64,000 nt of DNA, from the NCBI GenBank assembly GCA_039795165.1, contig JBDKER010000010.1, forward strand, positions 1-64,000. Reading direction: 5' to 3'. A model generated the notes under the pieces. The model was not told the DNA's origin. It ran no database searches and worked only from the letters and a program-made list of their open reading frames with translations. Of the stretch, positions 1-7,922 are shown piece by piece. How positions within the stretch are numbered: the stretch's first letter is position 1; the number at the start of each line of letters is the position of its first letter. The stretch comes from V1-33 sp039795165. GTDB taxonomy: Bacteria > Verrucomicrobiota > Verrucomicrobiia > Verrucomicrobiales > V1-33. A program made the translations under genes and the position numbers.

Positions 1-120
1 CAGGTAGAGGGTGGCGGGACTGATGCCCTCCTGGGCAGCAACCCGGGCGACAGGTTCACGTGCGGGCCCGCTGAGGCGGGCAAGAATGGCCTCCCGGCGT
101 TCAGGTGGAATGGGTTTCAT
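1..120 (-). CDS. Transposase OrfA-like, N-terminal 40 residues (partial)
   Basis: Only the first 40 codons are present; the gene runs off the left edge. The translation starts MKPIPPERREAILARLSG and continues with VARVAAQEGISPATLYL, a helix-turn-helix pattern (VAxxxGISxxTLYxW) characteristic of IS3/IS911-type OrfA DNA-binding subunits. OrfA normally binds the insertion sequence ends and is joined to the DDE catalytic OrfB by a programmed frameshift. That part is not visible here. The start ATG is at base 120, with a plausible terminal repeat just outside it. Confidence 0.6.
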   Translation of the reverse strand, partial: MKPIPPERREAILARLSGPAREPVARVAAQEGISPATLYL

Positions 121-213
121 GGGATTGTGTTGATCAGCCGCAGCAGCAGCACACCCCATCTGGAATCACAACTGCGCAGCCTGGACAACTATCCTGACAC
201 AGGGGGCCACTCA
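1..213 (-). mobile_element. Partial insertion sequence end, IS3-like
   Basis: The window opens inside an insertion sequence read on the minus strand. Its outer end appears to lie near base 213, where the minus strand begins TGAGTGGCCCCCTGTGTCAG. Ends starting TGA and followed by a C-run are typical of IS3-family terminal repeats. A transposase OrfA-type gene starts 93 bases inside this end. The other end and the catalytic OrfB lie outside the window, so family assignment is an inference from the end sequence and OrfA. Confidence 0.5.
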
Positions 214-452
214 ACGGCACACAGAGCCGCTGCAGCTACGATGACATGGGGAACCGCAGCAGCCTCGGAGAAGGCCCGGGCTTCGCACGCCTGACGACAC
301 GGACGCCCAATGGCCTCAACCAGTACTCATCTGTGAATCGGCCTGGAACGCTCGATGTGACCGATCGTGGGCGGTATCGCGAAGCGGCACGTCATTTCAC
401 AGTTCCGGAAACCTCCATCTTGCGCCATGGGTTGGCCCGATTAGAGTTAAGC
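214..452. other. Gene-free stretch between the IS end and the toxin-antitoxin pair
   Basis: An open frame continues upstream of the DUF433 gene from base 246, but the translated sequence is not protein-like in family terms, and the DUF433 homology begins only at base 453. I see no repeat, RNA gene or convincing promoter here. The composition is balanced, unlike the G-rich + strand to the right, which fits acquired DNA. Confidence 0.4.
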
Positions 453-680
453 ATGAGTGAGCGGCTTCAGATAACGCCTGACATCTGTCACGGAAAACCT
501 GTGATCCGGGGAACACGTGTCCTCGTCTCCACGATTCTGGGTGCACTGGCCGGAGGCGATCCAATCGAGTCTGTTCTGGAGGACTATCCCAATATCACCC
601 GGGAAGACGTTCGCGCGGCACTGGAATTTGCCAGCCGTCTATCGGACTACGAGGAATCTGCGTACGATGCAGTTGCATGA
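453..680 (+). CDS. DUF433 antitoxin-like protein
   Basis: A 75-residue protein of the DUF433 family, the usual antitoxin partner of DUF5615 PIN-like toxins. The family hallmark is near the N-terminus: I-x-x-D-I-C-H-G-K-P-V-I-R-G-T-R followed by a winged-helix-like segment. The frame is open further upstream, but homology starts at the ATG at 453. The stop overlaps the next gene's ATG by four bases (ATGA), so the two are translationally coupled. The likely role is DNA binding and neutralisation of the downstream protein; the pairing with DUF5615 is well known, the function in this organism is inferred. Confidence 0.8.
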   Translation: MSERLQITPDICHGKPVIRGTRVLVSTILGALAGGDPIESVLEDYPNITREDVRAALEFASRLSDYEESAYDAVA

Positions 681-1078
681 CGTTTTTCCTCGATGAAAAT
701 TTTCCGAAAACTGCCTCGGTACTCCTCGAAGGAATGGGGCATCGGGTGCTGGATCTGCGCGGAACCGGCCGAGAAGGCGCCAGCGATCAGGCGATCTTCG
801 CGGAAGCCCAGTTGGCGGGTGCAGTCTTCCTGACAACGGACCGCGATTTCTTCCACACGGTCCGGCATCTGCACCCCGTACATGCGGGCGTCATCGTCAT
901 CGCTTTGCGCCTGCCGAACCGCACCTCCATTCTCGATAGGCTGACATGGATTCTCCAACGTGTCCCTCCGCAGGACTTTGCCAACCGGACCATTCAACTT
1001 CGCGATCGTTCGTGGATTGCCTCGCCGCCTCTCGCATCTCCGCAGCCAGATCACGATGCTGATCGCTCAACACTGTGA
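677..1078 (+). CDS. DUF5615 family PIN-like toxin
   Basis: A 133-residue protein of the DUF5615 (Mut7-C/PIN-like) family. It begins MTFFLDENFP, which carries the first acidic pair. It has a second acidic centre in LTTDRDFFHTV around residue 55, a layout consistent with a metal-dependent nuclease fold. The C-terminal 20 residues are low in similarity to the family and may be read-through into unrelated sequence. It is coupled to the DUF433 gene by a 4-base overlap, the usual toxin-antitoxin arrangement. RNase activity is predicted, not shown. Confidence 0.8.
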   Translation: MTFFLDENFPKTASVLLEGMGHRVLDLRGTGREGASDQAIFAEAQLAGAVFLTTDRDFFHTVRHLHPVHAGVIVIALRLPNRTSILDRLTWILQRVPPQDFANRTIQLRDRSWIASPPLASPQPDHDADRSTL

Positions 1079-1224
1079 ACGTCCCTCACCAGTGACCGGA
1101 TGGCGTTCGGTTGTGGTAGATAGGCAGCTCATGGACTCAGCCGACAGGCAGTTTCATGGATCCGGCAAATCCCAAGGAGCCGGTTGGAAAACCGGGGTAG
1201 CGTCCCCTGAATCGTTAAAACTGG

Positions 1225-1509
1225 TTGGTGGCTTTCTACAACGTTCCCCAAGCGCCTGATGCCAAGACGAACGGCAACGACACCATCGTCACGATCTACC
1301 AATCGGAGAAGAACATTGGCAGTTGGCCGGACTATTTACTTCCGTTTTATGGCATCGGGAACGGTGATTACTTCGCTCTCGATACCCGGGAGGGAGACAA
1401 ATCAGCGGTCTACTTCAGGAGTCACACCGACGGCTCGGTCGTTCGCTATGCCGAGTCTTTCGGTGCTTGGATCAACAAGCTTCCCGACTTCCTCAACGGC
1501 ATTGACTAG
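1225..1509 (+). pseudogene. C-terminal fragment of a SMI1/KNR4 (SUKH) protein
   Basis: The 94-residue frame ends with a segment typical of the C-terminal half of SMI1/KNR4 (SUKH) domains: GIGNGDYFALDTREGDKSAV, then a YFRSHTDGS turn and a final WINKLPDFLNG helix. The N-terminal half of the fold is absent, and no matching sequence is seen in any frame just upstream, so this is a remnant. SUKH proteins commonly act as immunity proteins for contact-dependent or secreted toxins. There is no recognisable toxin gene beside it. Confidence 0.6.
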
Positions 1510-1759
1510 CGCAGTGCATCCGCAACTCCCGATTCGCCGCCTTCAGCCCCGCGTGGCTGAGCTTATTGGTCGTTACCGTCTCAGCAATACACATCGGGTT
1601 GAGGGTGCGTTGGCGGGCTTCCCGCTAATGATATGGCTGCATGATTCAGTCCACTGTTTCCGATCGGTCCGCGAGTTGGGCTGGGCTGGGCTGCTGGCAA
1701 GGCAGAGTTCCTCGGGTTTGGGCATCGCCGCGTTCTGGCGGCGCGAGGAATTAAGGCCG
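1510..1759. other. Gene-free stretch within the accessory region
   Basis: Between the SUKH fragment and the integrase fragment I see only short open frames without family features. No RNA gene, repeat or promoter stands out. It is probably decayed accessory DNA. Confidence 0.4.
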
Positions 1760-2485
1760 TCACTCCGTTGCCATCGTCGCCGCTAGCCTCGGCTCAATCC
1801 CGAACCACTCCTTCGCCGTCTCCTCCGTGGTGAGTTCCCGGTAGTGCCGGAAGATGATGGCGGGGGAATTGCCGGCTTCGAGGGCGACCTGATCGGCGCT
1901 CTTCACGATGGCGATGCGGTAGGAAATGAAGGAGTGGCGCAGGACGTTCCGGGGCCACGGGATGCCGAGGGACTTGGCGAGGGCGGTGATTTCCTTGTGC
2001 TGGGTGCAGGAAGGAACGACCCGGCCGCGGCGGGGCAGCGGAGCCAGCCACGATGCGAGATTATCCGTGATCGGGATGACGCGGCGGGAGGCTGTCTTCG
2101 CCTGACCGGCCCTCACCTCGATGATGCGGCGGTCGAGGTCGACGGCGGACCAGTCGAGCCGGGCGATTTCCGCGCTCCGGATCCCGGCGAACGCGCTGAT
2201 CGCAAGGAGGGGGATCAGGCGGTCCGGGGCGGCGTGGATGATCCGGGAGAATTCGTCGGGCGTGAATATGCCGATTTCCGAATCCGGCACCTTCACCTTG
2301 CGGAGTTGGCTTGCGGAGGTCGGCTGGCCTGCGGGCAGGTAATTCTGTTCGAGGGCGAAGGAGAAGAGGATGTTCACGGTGACGAGCATGGAATTCCGCG
2401 ACATGGGGGACACCTTGAGGCTGCGGAGCCATGCATCGATGTCGGCTGAGGTGACGTTGAGTGCAGCCCGCCTCACAACTAGCAT
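1760..2485 (-). pseudogene. Tyrosine recombinase/integrase, C-terminal catalytic part
   Basis: This 241-codon frame holds the end of the core-binding domain (from VTSADIDAWL) and the full catalytic domain of a tyrosine recombinase. The first catalytic Arg is in AFAGIRSAEIARL, the box II region reads NVLRHSFISYR (the usual H-x-L-R-H has Asn in the first place), and the Tyr nucleophile is in IIFRHYRE. It lacks the arm-binding and most of the core-binding domains, which sit in a separate frame at 2606-3286. About 120 bases of unrelated sequence and a stop separate them. A working integrase is unlikely unless the two pieces act together. Confidence 0.65.
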
Positions 2486-2647
2486 CTTCTGATTTTGTGT
2501 GATTTGGTGAAGATTGAGCCGCCTTGCGGGACGGTCTTGGGGGAACGGGTCTTTTTCCCGATTCCTGTGTTGCTCGTCGGTTGCGAATCCTGATTCGCGC
2601 CCTCCTCACGCCTGGGACTCGGAGAAAATCCCTCGTTCATAAGATGC
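2482..2647. repeat. Imperfect inverted repeat bounding the break in the integrase
   Basis: GCATCTTCTGA at 2482-2492 is repeated in inverted orientation at 2637-2647 (GCATCTTATGA on the minus strand), matching at 10 of 11 positions. The roughly 165-base interval contains the stop codon that splits the integrase, plus a short palindrome (cgaatc-ct-gattcg, 2583-2596). This looks like a small MITE-type insertion. No clear target duplication is visible, so chance cannot be excluded. Confidence 0.35.
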
Positions 2648-3286
2648 CATCTGTTCGGCGGACCACACTTGGATCGGGCCGGGGCAGGCAGCGGCAAAGC
2701 GGCGGAGGACCGAGCCAAGCTGGACGAGGTGGCGGCGGCCCGAGCCGTCCTGTTTGCGGGAGGCGACCAGTTGCTCGACCACCCCGGGCACGGTGGCGCG
2801 GCGGACCACTGAACCGAAGTGCTTCGCGTACTGGGTGGCCATGGCTGCGAGCGATTCCGTGCCCGCCAGTTCACGTGCTCGGAGGTAGTCTTCCATCGCG
2901 GGGACGAGCGGGAGACCGGCTTTGTCCGCGAGGTCTCGTGCGGCGATGAAGGCGTCGCGTTCGTGGGGTTTCAGATCGGTGAGGTGCTGCATGCCCGCCT
3001 GAATCTGCCGCGCTACGACCAGCGCTTCCTTCTTCGCCGCCTCGATGGTGCGGAACACCTGGCGCATGCGCTTGCCGTCGCGGTACCACGAGATGGCGAA
3101 GCGGGTGCGCGTGCCGGAAGTGATCCGGTAGACTGGGATGGCAGCGGAACCATGCCTCACGGTGGCGATGGGGCCCGCGTTCTTTCTGTGCACCTTGGGC
3201 GAGTTGGGCGAATCGGATGTGCCGGTGAGCAGGTCATCTGAATTGCACACAGCAGAGCAGGCATCGGGCGGGGCGGGATCGTTCAT
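2606..3286 (-). pseudogene. Tyrosine recombinase/integrase, N-terminal part
   Basis: The N-terminal half of the same integrase, starting at MNDPAPPDAC. It contains the arm-type domain (YRITSGTRTRFAISWYRDGK, a three-strand AP2-like pattern) and the SAM-like core-binding helices up to FAAACPGPIQ. After that the reading continues into about 20 non-homologous residues and a stop. The frame is open to 3382, but the ATG at 3286 fits better. Together with 1760-2485 it would make a recombinase of about 450 residues. Confidence 0.6.
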
Positions 3287-3562
3287 GATCCGGACGCCCG
3301 TGTCGAATCCGGCGGGTCCGGGAGAGCGCCGGGATGAGGGGGCGCGAAGGGTCGGGTGAGCGGCAACACGTTGATGCTTCATGGGTTCCGTAGGTTTCAG
3401 GCGGAAGGGAAACCGGAAGATGGCATCCGAAGCCGCGGACGGGAAACCGTTTGGACACCATTTTCCCCGAGGACGGGAACGGGGTGCCGGGAGGCTGGTC
3501 AGACCGGGAAGCGGGCGGATTTCCTAACAGGAAATGCCTTCGTGGCATTTTCGGGAACACAG

Positions 3563-3582
3563 TTTGTCACCAATTTGTCACC
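3563..3582 (+). repeat. Tandem TTTGTCACC repeats, 11-base period
   Basis: TTTGTCACC occurs at 3563-3571 and again at 3574-3582, so the copies are offset by 11 bases, one helical turn. They lie between the integrase start and the tRNA fragment, where arm-type integrase binding sites would be expected. That function is an inference from position and spacing. Confidence 0.45.
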
Positions 3583-3666
3583 ACGGGCATTTGTTAGTGC
3601 GGAAAACGGGGCGTTTTGAGCCAATTTTCTACCGCATAACCTTATGAATGAGAGGCGGTTATGCAA

Positions 3667-3717
3667 TGGTGCGCGGAGAGGGATTCGAACCCCCGACCAA
3701 CTGTGTGTAAGACAGAT
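3667..3717 (-). tRNA. tRNA-Val(UAC) 3' fragment, probable att site remnant
   Basis: On the minus strand the sequence from the anticodon arm to CCA is intact. The anticodon stem is CTGT/ACAG with loop CTTACAC (anticodon UAC, valine). The T arm is GGGGG-TTCGAAT-CCCTC, and the acceptor 3' strand TCCGCGC is followed by ACCA. The matching 5' half (acceptor GCGCGGA and D arm) is not found in the adjacent upstream sequence, so this is not a complete tRNA. A tRNA 3' half next to an integrase gene is the classic footprint of site-specific integration. Confidence 0.7.
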
Positions 3718-3848
3718 GGTCGGTTGGGTGGTGCGATGGGGGAGATGGTGTTGGATGGTGCGGGGTTTTCTGGAACGTTCTGGGGTTGCTGGTGGTGGTC
3801 GCGTGGGGTGGGGTGTGATGATTGAAGGACTGGAATCCGGAGAGTAAT

Positions 3849-5906
3849 TCAGTCGGGATTGGCTGGTGGGAGCAGGGTAGCGGCGGTGGCGCGCAGGAGT
3901 TTACCGAGAGGTGACTTGGGAAGGGTGAGGTCTGGATGGATTGCGGAGATGCGGGCGAAGGGGGGGAGCGAGGCCGCGGCTATGGTGGTCCAGAGGGTGG
4001 CGGTGGTGGCATTGGCTTCCGTGAGGAGGGCGAGGGCGGTGCCGTTGCGTGGGTGATGGGTGGGGATGACGCAGCCTGATTCTGGGGGCATGCCTGCATT
4101 GGTGAGGGCGCGTTCGACGGCGTCGATGTCTACGAGTTCGCCGAGGATTTTGACAGTGTGGTCCGAGCGGCCGAGGAACTGGAGGGATCGGTTTGTGATT
4201 GTGGCGCGGTCGTTGGTGGTGAAGAAGCCGTCGGGAGAGAGCGGGGAGGTGAGTTGCCATGTGTTGCCGTGGAGGGAGAGGAATCCGGTGAGGAGCGGGG
4301 CGCCGCGAATGGCGAGGCGTCCGTCGGGTTCCGTGCGGGCGTCCCAGCAGGGCAGGAGGTGGAGTTGGAGGGGATCGCCCTTGGGGTTGGCGGTGGCGAT
4401 CTGGGAAGAGGCCTCCGTCATGCCGTAGGTGGCGAGGATGGGCCAGCCGAGGGATTGGGCGGCGGCGGCGAGGGGTGGTGGGAGGGCACCGCCGCCGATG
4501 AGGAGGCAGCGGAGGGATGTGGGGGCGTGGATTCCAGCGCTTACGAGGTCGTGGAGCTGGGTGGGGACGAGGGAAGCGAGAGTGATGTGGTGGGAAGCGA
4601 CGAGTGAGGCGAAGCGCGCGGGGTTCCAGCGATCGTGGTCGGTGATGACAGGGATATTGGCGAGGTGGGCGCGGGCGTGGATGGCGAGGCCGCCGACGTG
4701 GAAGTCGGGGAGGGCGCGCAGCCATTTATCGTGGGCATCGGTATGGAGCCATGCATTGACGGCGGCGGCATTGGCGAGGAAGGCTGGGATGGAGAGGCAG
4801 ACCAGCGAGGGGGTGCTTCCGGTGCTGCCTGAGGTGGGGAAGACGAGGTGGCCGCGGGGGAGGGCGTCTGGCGGCGGCGGGTTGGCGGGAGGGAGTCGGG
4901 GGTTGGTGAGGAGGATGCCGGGTCCGTCCGGGTCCCATGGGATGGGGTTGGGAGCTTCCTGTTTTGCTGGGATGAAGACTGAGGGTGGGTGGACGAGCGG
5001 CAGCCATGGTAGTTTCGCAAGGAGCGGACCGAAGCCGAGGCCGGGTCCGTCTGGGGGCAGGAGTTGCGGGCCGTGGGCACGGACTGCTTCCGTGAATTCG
5101 TCTGGTTCGAAGAGCGGGTGGGTGATGAGGCCGGCGGGGAGTTGTGGGTGGGGCCAGCGGGCGGCTTCGCAGGCTGCCCACATCTGACCGAGTGGGTGGT
5201 CCATGTAGCTTGTGAAGACGACTGGTTCAGGTCGGGCGAGCCAGTTTGCCGGATCGTCTGCGGCTGGTTTGAGGATCCGGATGGAGAAAGCCGGCGTGGG
5301 TTCGGAGCCAGATGGTAGCCAGTCGAGGGCGAGGTTGATGCCGGTCTGGCGTTGGAGGTCGCGCCATGAGGCGGGATTCCATGGGATGGGGTCTTCGATG
5401 AAATCGATGGTGTGGGCGAGCGGCGCGAGGGCGGTCCAGTCGCTGGAGGTGCCGCGGCCATTGAAGTCGAGGCGGACGCGCAGACCGGCGGCGGCGGCGT
5501 CCCTGATGGTGGTGGGAAGCGAGGGATCGGCGGGGCGGGCCTTGAGTTTGATGTGAGTGAAGCCGATGCTGGCGAGGGCCGGGAAGTCGGTGGGTGCGAG
5601 CAGGGTGGCGTGGCTGGGTGGGATGGAGAGGCCCGCGAAGAGCGAGCGGTTGGCGTGGCGGGCTGCGGCGTCTGCGGCCATGCATTGGAGTGAGCGGGCG
5701 ATGAGACGAGACGATTGGCCTGACTTGAGGAGCTGGAGTTGGTGCTCGAGGGGGAGGTCGCCGAGTTCCGGCCATGGCTGGAGGCAAGCGAAGCCGTCGT
5801 GTGAACGTAGCAGGCAGCCGTGGATTTCCCTGCGTTGGCTGGCTGCGTTCGCGGTGTGCGGTCCGCGCAGCTGGAGAGTGTAGCGATGAAACCAGAGAGG
5901 CTGCAT
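3849..5906 (-). CDS. Fused o-succinylbenzoate synthase / O-succinylbenzoate-CoA ligase
   Basis: A 685-residue fusion of two consecutive menaquinone-pathway enzymes. The N-terminal part (about 1-315) is MenC of the enolase superfamily: KxK at K120/K122, Asp147 (LDFNG), Glu171 (IEDP), Asp195 (ALDW) and Lys213 (ILKPA) are all in place for metal binding and dehydration of SHCHC. The C-terminal part (about 330-685) is MenE, an adenylate-forming ligase: TSGSTGSTP at 358-366, ATYGMTEASS, GRSDHTVKILGE, and the catalytic Lys region LPKSPLGKLLR near the end. I chose the ATG at 5906, one base after the recF stop; an upstream ATG at 5948 would overlap recF. Because the order in the pathway is MenC then MenE, fusion would allow channelling of o-succinylbenzoate. 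Confidence 0.88.
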   Translation of the reverse strand: MQPLWFHRYTLQLRGPHTANAASQRREIHGCLLRSHDGFACLQPWPELGDLPLEHQLQLLKSGQSSRLIARSLQCMAADAAARHANRSLFAGLSIPPSHATLLAPTDFPALASIGFTHIKLKARPADPSLPTTIRDAAAAGLRVRLDFNGRGTSSDWTALAPLAHTIDFIEDPIPWNPASWRDLQRQTGINLALDWLPSGSEPTPAFSIRILKPAADDPANWLARPEPVVFTSYMDHPLGQMWAACEAARWPHPQLPAGLITHPLFEPDEFTEAVRAHGPQLLPPDGPGLGFGPLLAKLPWLPLVHPPSVFIPAKQEAPNPIPWDPDGPGILLTNPRLPPANPPPPDALPRGHLVFPTSGSTGSTPSLVCLSIPAFLANAAAVNAWLHTDAHDKWLRALPDFHVGGLAIHARAHLANIPVITDHDRWNPARFASLVASHHITLASLVPTQLHDLVSAGIHAPTSLRCLLIGGGALPPPLAAAAQSLGWPILATYGMTEASSQIATANPKGDPLQLHLLPCWDARTEPDGRLAIRGAPLLTGFLSLHGNTWQLTSPLSPDGFFTTNDRATITNRSLQFLGRSDHTVKILGELVDIDAVERALTNAGMPPESGCVIPTHHPRNGTALALLTEANATTATLWTTIAAASLPPFARISAIHPDLTLPKSPLGKLLRATAATLLPPANPD

Positions 5907-5907
5907 C

Positions 5908-6978
5908 TTAGGGTGGGAGTCTTTGGGTGAGGGATCCGCTGGAGACATTCCAGATGGTGTCTGGGAGGAACGAATCGTCGAGCCAGTCGAGATGGGTGGT
6001 CGTGATCAGTTTCTGCGAAGTGGTGGGGAGGGAATTGAGGAGGGCGTTGCGGCGGGCCGGGTCGAGTTCGCCGAAGACATCATCGATAAGGAGGATGGGG
6101 TGGCGGTGGGAGAGGGAGGCGAGCACAGAGGCCTGTGCGAGACGGAGGGCGATGGCGACGGTGCGCTGCTGGCCTTCGCTGGCGAAGCGGTCGGCGGGGC
6201 GGCCATCGATGGTTGGGGTGAAGTCGTCGCGGTGGGGTCCGGCGGCGGTGATGCGGCGGCGGAGTTCCTCCGGTCGGAGTCGTTCCAGCTGGGCGAGGTA
6301 ATCCGGTTCGCTGCCGGGATGCCATGGGAGGGAGAGTGATTCCGAGGAGAGGGAGACGGCGGTGTGGGCAGCGGAGGCGGCCGGGCCCAGTGCGTTCATG
6401 AGGGAGCTGCGGAGTTCCGTGAGGCGGGCACCTTCCGTGGCAAGGATGCGGGAGTAGGCATCGATCTGCGGCCATGGTGGCGAGGCGTCGCGGCGGAGGA
6501 GGAAGTTGCGGGAGCGCAGAGCGGCGTCGCAGCGGCGGAGGGTGGGCAGGTAATCCGGAAAGAGCTGGGATCCGAGGAAGTCGAGATAGCGTCGGCGGAG
6601 GTCGCTGGTGCCGGTGACGAGCGAGCGGTCACTGTTGCTGAACCAGACGACCAGTTCCGAGGCGGCGAGGTAGTCTGCGGAGCGGCGCACGGTTTGGCCA
6701 CCGGCGAGGAGTGATTTGCCGTCCGGGCCGGCTTCGTGACGGAGTTCGGAGTGGGTGGTTGATCCGGCGATGCCGAACGAGGGGGAGCCGAAGCGGATGA
6801 GTTCGCGGGCCGAGCTGGTGCGGGGTGACTGGAGTCGGAGGAGGACGCAGGCGGCTTCGAGCAGCGAAGTTTTTCCCTGGGCATTGCTGCCTGTGAAGAT
6901 GGTGATGCCGCTGGTGAGCGGGCACTGCAGCGAAGCGTAGCAGCGGAAGTCGCGCAGGCGGAGGGAAGAAAGCGGCAT
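5908..6978 (-). CDS. recF: DNA replication and repair protein RecF
   Basis: A 356-residue SMC-like ATPase of normal RecF length. It loads RecA onto gapped DNA together with RecO/RecR. It begins SLRLRDFRCY, the usual RecF start; Walker A is GSNAQGKTS at 30-38, the ABC-type signature is ASEGQQRTVAIALRLAQ, and Walker B is ILLIDDVFGELD at about 295-306. The start is the ATG at 6978; the open frame extends to 7092 but the added residues are not RecF-like. There is no dnaA or dnaN beside it. It is followed after one base by the menC-menE fusion, probably co-transcribed, and is divergent from the glycan operon. Confidence 0.9.
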   Translation of the reverse strand: MPLSSLRLRDFRCYASLQCPLTSGITIFTGSNAQGKTSLLEAACVLLRLQSPRTSSARELIRFGSPSFGIAGSTTHSELRHEAGPDGKSLLAGGQTVRRSADYLAASELVVWFSNSDRSLVTGTSDLRRRYLDFLGSQLFPDYLPTLRRCDAALRSRNFLLRRDASPPWPQIDAYSRILATEGARLTELRSSLMNALGPAASAAHTAVSLSSESLSLPWHPGSEPDYLAQLERLRPEELRRRITAAGPHRDDFTPTIDGRPADRFASEGQQRTVAIALRLAQASVLASLSHRHPILLIDDVFGELDPARRNALLNSLPTTSQKLITTTHLDWLDDSFLPDTIWNVSSGSLTQRLPP

Positions 6979-7112
6979 GGGGTGAAGTGGCGGGACGGTA
7001 GGGGGTGGGGCCGTCTTGTCAAAACGCGTCCGCAGGGTGGGTGGGTGACTGGATTTCCCTTGTTGAATGAGAGCGAATGGGGAGGCAGGCAACGTGCGTA
7101 ATCATCCGGGAT

Positions 7113-7922
7113 ATGGCGACTGCATTGATAGGACACACAGGATTTGTGGGAAGCAATCTGCGGCGGCAGCACGGGTTTGACTCATGCTTCCGGTCGACTG
7201 ACATTGAAGGGATCCGCGGACGGTCCTTTGATCTGGTGGTATGTGCGGGGGTGCAGGCGGTGAAGTGGCGTGCGAACCGGGAGCCTGAGTGGGACCGGGC
7301 TGGGATTGAGCGGCTGCGTGGGGCCTTGAGCGGGGTGGAAGCCCGGCGGTTCGTGCTGATTTCCACGATCGACGTGTATCCGGCACCGGTTTGTGGGGAC
7401 GAGGGTGTGGAGCCGGAACCGGTGGAGCCGTACGGGCGGCACCGTCGGGAACTGGAGGAATGGGTGGCGGAGCGGTTTGCGGATCACTGTGTGGTGAGGC
7501 TGCCTGCCTTGTTCGGGGATGGTTTGAAGAAGAACGTGGTGTATGATCTGCTGCATGGGCGTGAGGACATGATCCGGTCGATGCATCCCGAGGGGAGTTT
7601 TCAGTATTACTTTCTTGACCGGCTCTGGGACGATCTCGAGCGGGCGCGGGCAGCTGGGATGAGGATTCTCAATGTGGCGACCGAGCCACTGCGGACGCGG
7701 GAGATTGCCCGGCGGTTTTTTCCGGAGGTGGGCCTGGTGGAATCTGCGGCGCAGCCGGGTCGGTATGATTTCCGGTCGCTGCATGCCGGGCACTGGGGCG
7801 GGCGGGATGGGTACTTATACAATCGCGGGCAGGTTCTGGAAGATCTGGGGTTGTGGCTGCAGCGTTGGCGTGGTGCGGACGAGGCGGGTCGCCGCGAGCT
7901 TTCACCGTCGCCGGAAGCATGA
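7113..7922 (+). CDS. NAD-dependent epimerase/dehydratase family protein (SDR)
   Basis: A 269-residue extended-type short-chain dehydrogenase. The nucleotide-binding motif GHTGFVGSNL is at residues 7-16. The active-site region reads LISTIDVYP and then YGRHRRELE, where the usual YxxxK has Arg in place of Lys, so catalysis is uncertain. The ATG at 7113 places the Rossmann strand at the very N-terminus; an in-frame ATG at 7077 is the alternative. It is the first gene of five that overlap end to end, followed by a sugar isomerase-like gene, a FAD oxidoreductase and two glycosyltransferases, so a role in making a nucleotide-sugar or modified sugar for a surface glycan is likely. The substrate cannot be read from sequence. 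Confidence 0.75.
   Translation: MATALIGHTGFVGSNLRRQHGFDSCFRSTDIEGIRGRSFDLVVCAGVQAVKWRANREPEWDRAGIERLRGALSGVEARRFVLISTIDVYPAPVCGDEGVEPEPVEPYGRHRRELEEWVAERFADHCVVRLPALFGDGLKKNVVYDLLHGREDMIRSMHPEGSFQYYFLDRLWDDLERARAAGMRILNVATEPLRTREIARRFFPEVGLVESAAQPGRYDFRSLHAGHWGGRDGYLYNRGQVLEDLGLWLQRWRGADEAGRRELSPSPEA

Larger units (their letters stand above)
3383..3848. other. Integrase upstream region and attachment-site remnant
   Basis: This 466-base gap between the integrase and menC-menE holds no gene. It contains a tandem repeat at 3563-3582, an 8-base inverted repeat GCATAACC/GGTTATGC at 3634-3641 and 3657-3664, and the tRNA-Val 3' fragment at 3667-3717. From 3718 to 3848 I see no tRNA 5' half and no other feature. 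Confidence 0.5.

Noticed and set aside
5908..7092. Chromosome origin beside recF
   Set aside because: There is no dnaA or dnaN, no DnaA-box cluster and no GC-skew switch that I can see near recF.
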